From Micractinium sp. NFX-FRZ (lineage: Eukaryota; Chlorophyta; Trebouxiophyceae; Chlorellales; Chlorellaceae), in contig JAPTJF010000018.1 in assembly GCA_029339195.1 (NCBI GenBank), positions 186,001 to 250,000 of the forward strand: a stretch of DNA of 64,000 bases, in the 5' to 3' direction. Positions 10,301-20,500 of the stretch are shown here, in pieces. The notes beneath the pieces were generated by a model, which was not told the DNA's origin, searched no databases, and was given only the letters and a program-made list of their open reading frames with translations. Position 1 is the stretch's first letter. Each line of letters opens with the position of its first letter. A program made the translations under genes and the position numbers.

Positions 10301-13300
10301 CCACTCGCGGCCAGCAGCTGCGCGCAGCCGTCGCAGAGGCGGCGGATGGAGAGGGCGGAGGCGGAGGAGGCCTCTGGTTCGGTGAGGTAGCGGATCAGCA
10401 TGGAGAGCAGCTGCAGGGGGAGGGAACAGGGGTACAGGGGAGAAGGAGGGGAGGGAAATCAGGATGCAGGGAGCGGGAGGGGAAATGGAAGCAAGGTGAG
10501 CAGCGGGCAGGCACGGAGGCAGAGAAGGCCTTGGGTTTGGTGAGGTAGCGGATCAGCATGGAGAGAAGCTGCAGGCGGGGGGAGCAGGGGGAGCGAGCAG
10601 GTAAGAGCAGGCGGAGGAGGCTTGGGGTGCAGTGAGGTAGCGGATCAGCATGGAGAGGAGCTGTAGGGGAGGGCAGCAATGGAGAAGGAGGAACGGAAAC
10701 AGTGTTCAGTGAGGGAGAAGGAAGGCGGAGGTAAGGTGAGCAGAGGACAGGAGCGGAATAACTAGTTGAACATGAAAGCTCGGTGAGGTAGCGGATCAGC
10801 ATGGAGAGCAGCTGCAGGGGGGACTGGGGGACAGGGGGGAGGGCAGGTGAGAGCGGGAAGAAAGGGTGACAAAGAGGTGAGAGCGGGACGAAAGCGTGGC
10901 AAACAGGTGAGAGCGGGAAGAAAGGGTGACAAACAGGTGAGACGGCAGACGCGCCCCTCCCATGGCACACGCTACAACAACCCCAAGGGGTGAATCAACA
11001 CAAAAGGGGCCTCGTATACATTCGACAGGGGGTCAGCGTGACAAACAGGTGAGACAGCAGACGCGCCCCTCCCTTGGCACACCCTACAACCCCAAGGGGT
11101 GGATCAACACAAACAGGGGCCTCATATGCATTCGAAATGAACCCACCTGCGACAGCAGCGTGCGCCCCTCCTCGCTGCGCCGCGCCGTGTCTGCCAGCCA
11201 GTCGCTATAGGCTCCGATGGTGAGCGCCACAGTGTACTGCAGCTGCGGCACCTGGGGCAGCATGGGCAGGCTGCAGGGAGGGAGCATGGGAGGGAGGCAG
11301 GGAAGAGGGAGGAGTGAGAGAGGCGGATAGAAGGGGTGGGGTGGGGTGGAGAGCATACACGGCAGCATGGATGCACCTAAGGCCAAGGCAGATGAGCCAA
11401 AGTGGATGAGCCGGGCCCACTCCGATCCACAGCTTAAAAAGAGAGCGCACCAGCACAAGACATGACAGGGAGCCCGTACCTGGCGAACAGCGAGGTCATG
11501 AGCGGGTCTCCCGGCAGCGGCGCGCAGCGGTGCACCGCCCGGATGCAGTACAGCGCTGCTTCGGCGGTACGCCAGTCAAAGGCGGCCCCGCTGGTGACCT
11601 GTTTTGGCGCCGGGCAGGGGGGGCGGAAGGTGGTAGCGCTCAACATCCATCAGGGAGGGACAGTGCGGAGGTTGGTGGCGGTGGCAGCGTGCCCAGCAGT
11701 GGTGAGACAGCACAGAGGCGCATGCATGGCAGGCAGGCAGAGGGCAGGCATGCCCTAGCTGCTTGGAGAGTTCAAAGCACCCCAGCAGCTGGCAGCACCC
11801 CAGCGGGCGCCACTCAGCAGCTGCAGCACCCAGCCGCCGCCCCCACCCCCCCACCCGCCCCGCCCCCACCTGCTTGGACAGCTCCAGCAGCGGCTCCACC
11901 AGCAGCTGCAGCATGCGGCCGCCGCCCAGCACGGTGGCGCAGTCTATGAGCGTGTCGCCCACCGCCACGCTGCGGCAGGGCATAGGTGGGAAGGGTGGAG
12001 AGGGCAGGGGGTGAGGCAGGAGGCAGGCAGCACCGGATGGCAAGCCCTGGCCAGCGGCCCGGCGTGGTCGAGCCCCATCTCATCTCTTCCACCCGCTCCC
12101 CCCCTTCACTCAGCCGCTCATCGCGCGCGCTTGAAGTCCTGGCGCCACAGCCACCACACCCCTCCTTTGGAGAGTGAGTCACATCAGCTGCATGCATGCT
12201 GGGACGCCCCCTCACACACACAGGAGGCTTACAAAGCGGCATGCCGAGACACCCTCCACTGCCCGCTCACCGCGCCCGCTTGAAGTCCAGGCGCTCGTCG
12301 CGGTGCCAGGCGTCAAAGCCCTCGTGGAAGCGCACCCGCCCGCGGATCAAGGCCACCAGGCGCTCAAGGGTGGGGGTGAACAGCGCCACACGCCGCTCCC
12401 GCTCCTCGTCCGACACGGGGCCCTCCTCAGACTCTGCAAAGCATGGAGTTAAATGAAGGGGGGCAGATCTTCAGAAAGGGAAGGTGAACCGCTCCTCGTC
12501 CAACACCGGGTGCTCCTCGGACTCTGCAGGGCGGTGGGGAGGGGGCCACCACACGCCGGCGCCACCGCACGCCGCCTTGGGCCTCCAGCACACGGCCACA
12601 GCTGCAGACGTGTGGGAGCTAAGCGCCGCCTGCCTGCCCGCCCACACGTAGACATGGTATGCCTCTTCCAGCGCACCTAGGGGCTTGGGGTGCAGGCCAA
12701 TGGTAAGCGCTTGTGCCAGCCAATGCATTAAATATGGCAGTGCAAAGAGAAGGAGACGCACAACTGCATGCAGCCCACACAGAGCGCACACCACAGCGCA
12801 ACCACAGCGCACCTAGCGGCTCCGGGTGCAGGCCGATGGTGAGGGCTCGTGCCAGGCGGTGCCAGAAGTTGAATGACATTGAGCAGATCGAGTCGTCTGG
12901 GTGTGAGGCCACATCCAGCAGCGCCTCCACGGGGGCGCTGACCTGGCAGGGGCAGGCGGGGGGCGGTGGGGTGGTGGGCAAAGGGGGAAAGGGTGGCGGG
13001 GAGGGTTGGTAGGGCAGGTGGGGACGCCTATTCGGTGCATGGGTGCCAAAGGTGAAGTAGCAGCCAGTCCTGCACCTTTGCCCCAGTCCAGTTTTACAGG
13101 CCCTGCGCGTCCCCCGCCGGAAACTCTTGGCTCGCTCGCTGCCTGTACCTCTCCACCAACCGGCAGCACCGGTACTGGCTCCCACCCCTTGAACCCCTGC
13201 GCACCTGCGGCCCTCCCTCTGCGATCAGCCCAGTGTACGCCTCCCCAACCTCGGCAAACAGCCGCGCCATGCCCTTGGCATCCTCCTCGTTGTCGTCGTG

Positions 13301-16300
13301 ATCACCCTCGGGCACGCCGGTGGCGCCGTTGCGCTCCGCCAGCGCCTGCTGCAGGCACACGTGGAACCTGCGGGGTGGCAGACAATGGGGCACGTGACAC
13401 GTGGATCGGAGGGATCAAGCAGAGGGAGGTGACCTGATCCGAGCATCAACGGTGGTAGCACACCACTTGTCCCACCCCATTCACTAGAAGCGACGAATAC
13501 AAGAGAAGCTCCTTACACCTGGGGCTTGAGCGCCATGACCTCTTAGGCACAATCGCCTGCACCCCGCCCTTGCCCCACACTGTTTCCTCCCTCTCCATCC
13601 TAAAGCACCCCGCTTGCTTGCTCTGCCCACCTGGGCCTCAGTGCCCCATGCACAATCAGCTGCACACTCCTCCCTCACTCCTCCCTCAAGCACCCCGCTT
13701 GCTGAAGAGCGAGATGTCTACCTGGGCTTCAGGGCCATGCCCTCTTGGGCACAGTCGGCTCTTAAGCACCCCACCCTTGCCCCAAACAACAATGTCCCTC
13801 CCTCCCTCCCTCTCCATTCAAAAACACCCCGCTTGCACTGCCCACCTGGGCTTGAGCGCCATGACCTCGGGCACAATCAGCTGCACCAGCGGCGCCATGT
13901 CATCCTTGGGGCGGCCCCGGTGGCTGGTGCAGTAGATGAGCTCAACCACAGCGTCCACAGCAGCAAAGAAGGTGTCGGATGAGCGCAGGCCCTCCAGCGC
14001 GGCCCTGTAGGGTGAGGAACAAGGGAACCGCGTTGGGAACGGGATGTGCAGTGGATGCGCTTGACCACACTGTCTTGAGGACCCTACTCTTCCAGCAGCA
14101 AGGGTGGGTGGTGGACAAATGCAGGCCATGCAGCATCCAGCCCCGCACTGTCCACCACGCCCCGCCCTGCAGCATCACTGGACTGTGCAGCAGCACATAG
14201 CCCTGCACGTGCCACCACCTCGCCCTGCAGAACCCAATCAGCCCTGCACAGCCCACCACGCTCTGCCTCCCAGCACCGTGCAGCCCTGCACAGCCCACCA
14301 CGCTCTGCCTCCCAGCACCGTGCAGCCCTGCACAGCCCACCACGCTGCTCCGCCCTGCACCATCACTCAGCCCACCATCGCACCTGACCATCGGGCCCTA
14401 CACCAGCATCAGCCCCATAAGACCCATGCCCACCGTCAGCTTCAGTCAGCAGGCAGCCTCCCCCCGCCCACCCCTTCCCCCCACCGCACCTGACCAGCGG
14501 GCTCTGCATCAGCATCGGCCCCGTGAGGCCCATGCCCCCCGTCAGCTTGAGCCATGAAGTGAAGGCGTCAAGGGCAAGCCCCCGTGCCCGGGGCAGGGGG
14601 GCGCTGAGGCAGGAGGCCAGGATTTGCAGGGCCTGGGGTGCATAGGCCATCATTTCGTCCACCACCTGCCGCCGCCGCTCTGGGCGCACGGCAGGCTGGT
14701 AGCTGCTCGCTTCCTGTGAGCGGGCAAGGTGGCAGGCGGGCGGGCGTGGTGAGCGGGCGGCGCAAGGCTGGGCTGGGAAAAGCGCAGCGACCGCGGGCGC
14801 GCAGACAGCAGCAGACGTGCGCCTGCAGCACCACGGCAGCAGTATCAGCATGGCTAAGCGCAGCACCACCAAAGCAGCAACTGCAGCGGCAATTTGAGCA
14901 GCATCAGCAGGCATGGGGCACGCCCACAGGCGTCGATGCCACATACACACACATGTGCGCATTCACCCCTTCAAATGTGCGCATTCGCCCAGCGCACCTG
15001 CGGCAGCCCGGTCAGCAGTGCATGGGGCACGCACACAGGCACCCACACCACAGTAACACCACACACCAACACCCCCACATGTACCCCCACCCACCCAGCG
15101 CACCTGCGGCAGCACGGTCAGCAGCTCCAGCATACAGGGCAGCGACACATTCTGCGCCTCGCTCCCCAGCCGCTGCGCCAGCCAGCCCACCACACCACTG
15201 GGCCCCCACTGCACCGCCGGCAGGTGCGCCGCCAGCGCCGCGATCGCCAGGCTCAGCTGCGTGCGCACGGCGGCGTTGCCCTGGCAGTGCCGGACCAGCA
15301 TGTTGACCAGGGAGTCACGCAGGCTGAGGGCGGCGCCAGCTGGCAGCTCCTCGTAATCTCGCTGGACCTGTGTGGGGCAGGACAGGAGGGGAGGGCGGGG
15401 CGGGAGGGGCAGGCAAGCAAGGCATTCGGCTGGGGCGGGAAAGCACCTAAGCAGGACGCCCCACAGCCCCTGCCACACCTGGCTGGGTGGGGCGACAGGA
15501 GGGCGGGGCGGGGCAAGCGGCAAGGCATTCGGCTGGCGGCAGGGCATCTGCACGGCACACCAAGCAGGACGCCCCCCAGCCGTTCACCATCCCGCAGCTC
15601 ATGCTGTGAACCGCACCCGGCCGTGCGCAGCGTGCACAGCGCGTGCACACTGACCCACAGCACCCCCCACCACACGCACACATCAGCGCCAGCCTGCTCA
15701 CCCCCACCAAATAGCACGCCTTAGCACCGCCCTGCTTCGCCCCCACCAAACAGCACGCGTCAGTTGGCGGCGCCGCATCAACTCCCGCCTCGCTGCCCTG
15801 CCTCACTTTCAGCGTGCGGCATCCACTGACACGGCCCGGCTGCCCCCTGCCCTCCTTGCCCCCGCACCTTGGTGCGCAGCGTCTGCGCCGCAAAGTAGTG
15901 CGCCTCCATACCCACCCCCTCGTTGTGCAGGATGTCATTAGTCACCTGGTGATGGCGGGAACAATGTATGTGGGTGCAATTCGCAAGGAGAGATGACAGG
16001 GCAGCAGCAGCAGCAGCAGCAGCAGCGCCAGCTGCACCAGTATGAGAGCTTTGGGAGCAGCCGTCTGCCGCATGCAACGCTGCCGGCTGGGGCAGCAATT
16101 CAAAAGCGAGAGCTCCCGCCTGGCTGCAGGGCAGCCACGGAAGCGCCGGTTGCCTGTATGCTTGCCAGTGCCTGCTGGCTCCCTGCTCCACCTGCCTGCA
16201 CCCCCCCTGCTCCCAAGCCCCGCACCTGCCATGCCTCGGTGCTCTGCTGGAACGCCTCCAACCATTTGTTGGCCTGATCCTTGACCGCCGGGTCCCCATG

Positions 16301-16576
16301 ATATAGGGCCTGGAGGGCCTGCACACGACCGTGGATGGGGGCAGAGGCGCAATGGCCGGCAAGAGGCGGCAGCTGGGCGGCGGCGGCGGCGGCGGCGAAC
16401 AGCAGGTGGGTGCGGCCGGCCACCCTGCCCTTGCGCCGGCTGCGGCACCGCCACGCGCGTCTGCCAAAGTCGGGGCAGCCGACGCAAGGCTCGCACGGCT
16501 GCCGCCCAGCGGCCGGCTAAGCTTGAGCAGCGGGCGTTGTTTTGCTTGCCTGCTGCAGTTGGTTGGTGGTAGCCAT
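7399..16576 (-). CDS. MOS14: Transportin-3 / MOS14-type importin (SR-protein nuclear import receptor)
   Basis: Eighteen exons on the complement: 16550-16576, 16226-16318, 15868-15945, 15104-15367, 14490-14713, 13846-14004, 13205-13367, 12813-12942, 12271-12433, 11870-11969, 11480-11598, 11147-11270, 10183-10410, 9680-9992, 9217-9432, 8424-8836, 7945-8100, 7399-7500; 1,023 residues, phases all closed. A HEAT-repeat karyopherin: ALQALYHGDP and VQRDYEELPAG near the N-terminus, DWRTAEAALYCI and IGAYSDWL mid-protein, PCFLYVASELIKTFGDEP, VQHREACCSILAF, and MDELSELCRRNRRV at the end match plant MOS14 and animal TNPO3 in order. The family imports SR splicing factors from cytosol to nucleus. The first intron uses a GC donor (CAG|GCAAGC). 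Its introns hold many copies of exon edges. Confidence 0.93.
8995..9165 (-). repeat. Two echoes of transportin exon 15 end
   Basis: The true exon end at 9217-9270 encodes ELIKTFGDEPARDLELG followed by GTGAGC. A copy at 9096-9157 encodes KLIKAFGEEPARDPELG followed by GTGAGT, with similar intron sequence behind it. An older copy at 9004-9048 encodes EVIRVGVEPACDPG. Confidence 0.85.
10531..10820 (-). repeat. Three echoes of transportin exon 13 start
   Basis: Exon 13 opens with LLSMLIRYLT just after a CTGCAG acceptor at 10411. The acceptor plus the same ten codons recurs at about 10541-10573, 10634-10666 and 10785-10816, with spacing of about 90-160 bp. Every copy still encodes LLSMLIRYLT; the following codons diverge and reach no donor in good context. 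Confidence 0.9.
10848..11140. repeat. Tandem repeats in transportin intron 12
   Basis: Three 30-bp units of the type GTGAGAGCGGGAAGAAAGG at 10848-10940, followed by two units of about 105 bp at 10930-11140 that share ACAAACAGGTGAGAC and CGCGCCCCTCCC words and end just before the exon 12 donor. Confidence 0.85.
11757..12145 (-). repeat. Echoes of transportin exon 10 end and exon 9 end
   Basis: At 11757-11825 a decayed copy of the exon 10 end and donor (CTGCTTGGA...TCAGCAGCTGCAGCA) precedes the real one at 11870-11905. At about 12112-12145 a copy of the exon 9 end (CGCGCGCTTGAAGTCC) precedes the real one at 12271-12290. Confidence 0.7.
12480..12730 (-). repeat. Echoes of both exon edges in transportin intron 8
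   Basis: A copy of the exon 9 start with its CTGCAG acceptor lies at 12486-12527 (true site 12395-12438). A copy of the exon 8 end with donor lies at 12673-12715 (true site 12808-12855). Both edges of a single intron have been copied inward. Confidence 0.8.
13505..13775 (-). repeat. Three echoes of transportin exon 6 end
   Basis: The real exon end and donor reads CCACCTGGGCTTGAGCGCC at 13842-13860. Copies start at about 13515, 13628 and 13720, spaced about 100 bp, sharing GCACAATC.GCTGCAC and CACCCCGCTTGC words. Two keep a recognisable donor. Confidence 0.85.
14100..14445 (-). repeat. Echo of transportin exon 5 end plus 40-bp tandem array
   Basis: A 64-bp copy of the exon 5 end with donor (true site 14486-14551, encoding LTGGMGLTGPMLMQSPLV) lies at 14380-14443. 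Upstream of it a roughly 40-bp unit with CCCTGCACAGCCCACCACG repeats from about 14130 to 14350. Confidence 0.85.
14985..15027 (-). repeat. Echo of transportin exon 4 end
   Basis: CAGCGCACCTGCGGCAGC followed by CGGTCAGCAG at 14990-15019 copies the exon 4 end and donor at 15097-15125 (VLPQ|GTGCGC). Confidence 0.75.
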
Positions 16577-17124
16577 GGCGATGTGTCCTCTGTCCGTGCT
16601 CAATGGCGATCCTCAAGCCGCTGTTCACGCTGTCCGGCTCAGCTCTGCATGATCAAAAGCTCGACACCAATATGCGAGCTGCACGCTCCCTCGGATCCCA
16701 ATTCAAGGAATGACCGATCGTAGCAGGTGCTTCACAGGTCTGGCGCGGCCCCATCGGCTGCCAGAGCAACAATGCCAGCTGGCTGCCAGCTCCTCCTCCA
16801 AGCAAGTTACTAGTGGCGCAATCCCTTCGCTCTACGACACCCAACCAAGGTGCCCAGCGTGTAATGTCGCAAGTGCAGTCACCGCACGTTAGCGCAGGTG
16901 GTACCAGCAACAGCTGCAGAAGGACAGCTGCACCACTCTGATTGTCGTAGCGCTCACGAGGTCAGGATGCCGTGTTGATACGTTGAAGCCAGGTGGTAGC
17001 ATGCGGTGCGCAGCAGCAGCACTTGGCAGTGGCGGCCCGCTCCTCTCTCCGCCAGCGGGGCCGGCAGGCACTGCTGCGTGGTGGGGCCACGCCACGCACA
17101 AGGGGCTGTTCACTGCATATCACC
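16577..17124. other. Upstream region of the transportin gene
   Basis: Promoter/5' leader of the minus-strand transportin gene and distal 3' flank of the ETF-QO gene. No gene, TATA box or poly(A) signal recognised. Confidence 0.5.
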
Positions 17125-17546
17125 ATGACCTCACATCACAGTGTACTCCGGGCTGACCGCTCATAACAGATGTGCACCTCCTGTAGGATTGCTGCCACGT
17201 TTGAACACGAGGCTTGCCCTGCCGCGCACTGCTCTCCTCTGGCTGGCCCGTCTGGTCTGGACGGGCCTCGCGGTGCGCTGGCACTGCTCACGGAGGGGCG
17301 GCCCTTCACTTCATCACCGGGCATTATCGTCTCACCGCTCACTCATGAATGTGCACCTCCTGTAGGGTTGCTGCCATGTGTTAACAAGAGGCTTGCATGG
17401 CTCACAGAAGAGCGGCCCCTCGCTTCACATGAGAGTGTACTCTGGACTGACCGCTCACTCATGAGTGTGCACTTCCTCAATACCGGGTTCCTGACACATG
17501 TCAACGTCAGGCTTGCATGGCCCACAAAAGGGCATGGCCCCTCACT
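17125..17546 (-). repeat. Tandem repeats copying the ETF-QO 3' end
   Basis: Directly after the ETF-QO stop, units of about 120-180 bp recur. They share GTGTACTC.GG.CTGACCGCTCA, ATGTGCACCTCCTGTAGG and GAGGCTTGC.TGGC words. Two of them (near 17135 and 17425) repeat the codons and stop at the end of the gene (EYTLM, stop). The repeats lie in the 3' untranslated region. Confidence 0.8.
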
Positions 17547-20500
17547 TCACATGAGGGTGTACTCTGGCCCGCCTCCGCCCTCTGGCACCGTCCAGCGGAT
17601 GTTCTGTGAAGGATCCTTGATGTCGCACGCCTTGCAGTGCAGGCAGTTCTGCGCGTTGATCTGCAGCTGGCGCTGGCCGCCCTCGCCAGCAGGCACATAC
17701 TCGTACACGCCTGGGGGGCGGCAAGGGCGGGGGGGGGAGGGAGGGGTGGGGTGGGTGAGAACCCTGGGGCAGAAGGTGGTGGGGCGGAGTGGATAAAACG
17801 CGTGGGGAGGAGGGCAGTTGAGCGAGGCGGGCAACAAAACAGTTTGCAGAGGGAGGGGAGTCGGCATGTGCACGATCAAACGCAGGGTGGAACCAGGGTG
17901 GAACGTGGGGTGGAACCAGCTCGCGGGCAAGGCAGGCAGGCGGCACCCCCCGCTGCAGCGCCGCCGCTGCTGCCAGCATCACGCCGCCAGCACCCACGGC
18001 CCCACAACCCTCCTCAGCGCATCTCTTCTTACTGCATCCCTCCTCAGCGCACCCCTGGAAACGCACACATGTGCGCACACACCTGCGGGGCAGTAGCGCG
18101 CCTCTGGCCCGTCGTAGATCGGGAGGTTGAGCACCTGCATGGGCAAGAAGAGCACAAATTGCCGGCACTATGAACTCTCGCCTCCCTGCAATCGGCTGAC
18201 TGTGCGCGCTGAGGCGCTGATTCCATAACAACAGCAGGACTCCACAATAGCAGGACTTCAGTTGCGGCACCTGTGGGATCTTCGGGTTGAGGAGGCGCAG
18301 GTGGCAGGGCTGGTCGTGCTCGTGGTTGGTGGCGCTCCTGCGGGCGGCGCAGGGCGGGCGAAAGCAGGAGAGGAGGGGTGTCGAGGGCGGCGCTGAGGGG
18401 CAAAAGAGGAACAAGGTCCAGTCGCGTGTGGCTGGTGGCGCCCCTGCCGACACAGAGGGCTGAAGGGAGGAGGTGGGCTGCCAGGGGACGGCATGTGGCA
18501 GGCAGGGTTGGAGGGGCAGGTCTGAAGGCAGTACCCCAACCCATGACAGCACTGTACTGCAACACAAGCAAACATGACCTTCCCACACGGCGCTTTGTTT
18601 TCTAAAGCACGGGCCCACCTGAACAGGGAGGTGTTGATGTCAAAGGTGACCTTGCCATCGGGCTTGGGGTACTCCCGCGGCGTGAACCCCTCGGCGGGCC
18701 GAAGCTTCTCGTGGTCGGCATACCTACAGAGGAGGGAGGGAGGGCCCAGGCAGGGAGGGAGTGTGATGGTGTGAAGCCGTGCGCCTACAAGGGGAGGTGC
18801 AGTCAGGACGGGGGGGCGGGGGCGACAACCAATCCAGGCAGCCAAGCCAGGCAGCCAAGCCAGGCAGGCAGGCAAGCCAGGCAGCCAGCCCGTGCAGGGC
18901 ACTGCGTATCCGCGTGGTGACGTGGCTCCCTTGGCGTCAGCCGAACGTGCTTCTGGTGGGGCCCACCTGCCCGCCCTCTGCCCTGGCCTCCCACCCACCC
19001 CCGCGACAAGCATCACAGCCACCACCACTACACACTAATGCCACCCAAACCACATCAAGAACAAGAAAGCACACACAAGGGGAGGCCGACCTGTGGCGGA
19101 AGGTCCAGGGCGCCCCTCCCAGGGGTGGCAGGCGCAGGAGGTACGAGTCGAGGGCGCTGTATGCGATGCCGCCGTAGAGGCCGCCCCCCAGCCCAAAGCT
19201 GGGCCGGATGTTGCGCTCGTTGTACAGCTCCGTCTCGATCTGTTTGGCAGGCAAAGGGAGGGGTTGTGCGCAGTCAACAGCATGCAGTCAACACTATGTT
19301 GTGAGCTGAAGCAACAGGCAAGGATGCCACGCTCTCAGCACAGGCTCTCAATCTGTGGAAGAGTGGGGAGGGGGGGCAGGGAGGGAGGGCGGGGAGGTAT
19401 GATGTGCCGGTGCACACACACCCATGGAAACAGCGCATCTCCCCAAAACACCCGCTCACTCACCCACGACTGCCGCACGCCGGTCTCGTAGGCTGACATG
19501 TCCAGCGGCTTGCCCGCGGGCTGCGAGGTGATGGCGGTGTACGCGGCCTCTGCTGCCAGCATGCCCGACTTCATGGCAGTGTGGGTGCCCTGCAGCAGGG
19601 GAGGGGAGGAGGTCAGGTGCCCTTCCACTGTGATTGAAAGGAAAACCCTGCGCTGCCAGCATGCCAGGCTCCGTGGCGCTGTGGGTGCCCCGCACATTCG
19701 CGCCAGTACACATGAAGTGATGCAGGAAGGTGGATGATGGTGCTATGGGCGCCTGCGCTGCCAGCATGCCAGATTTCATGGCCGTGTGGGTGCCTTGATA
19801 GCAAAGGGTGGGGCCTCAAGTGCTCAATCACTCCACATCGCTCTCAGAAGTACCCAGGGGGGGAGTTAGGCAGGTGAAGAGCATGGCGCAATGAGCAAGC
19901 AGGGTGCGAGTGCTCCAGCCCACAAGCCCCACCGGTGCAGTGCCCCCCCGCTTACCCTTCTCCTCTGCTCCCCCACTCCTTTACCTCCAACACCCATCAA
20001 CACCCATCAACTTCCGGCCTTGCTGTCCCCACCGCCCACCTTGATTTTCGGCACGTTCAGGAAGCCGGCTGCATCGCCCAACAGTGCCCCCCCAGGGAAA
20101 GCAAGCGCAGGGATGGACTGCCAGCCGCCCTCGTTGAGCGAGCGGGCACCGTACTGCGGGCACACGGGGGGCGGTACATGTTAGCGAGCGGGCACTGTGC
20201 TGCAGGGCGCGCCCAGCCCCCCGCTGCGAGACCGGGGCCTGCACAAGACAGCAGTGCTTGCAGCATGGCACAGCATGGCGGGACGCAGAGGGGGTGGGAC
20301 GGCCACCAGGACCTGGGCATCCCTCGCCCCCCTCAACTGCAGGCATGTGCTCCGCCTCATTTGCAGCCATGTGGCCCCTTCCCCCTCATCTTCAGGCATG
20401 TGTCCCCGCCCTCCCCTGCAGGCATGTGGCCCCGCCCTCTCACTTGCAGGCATGCGGCCCCTTCCCCCTCACTTGCAGGCAGGTGCCCCCCTCCAGCAGC

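Noticed and set aside
10848..10940. Regular 30-bp direct repeats reminiscent of a CRISPR array
   Set aside because: Head-to-tail tandem units with no spacers, within an intron of a eukaryotic gene.
20335..20475. Four GCAGGCATGTG-type repeats considered as a mobile-element end
   Set aside because: They are short tandem copies of the adjacent ETF-QO exon 9 donor area, with no terminal inverted repeats.
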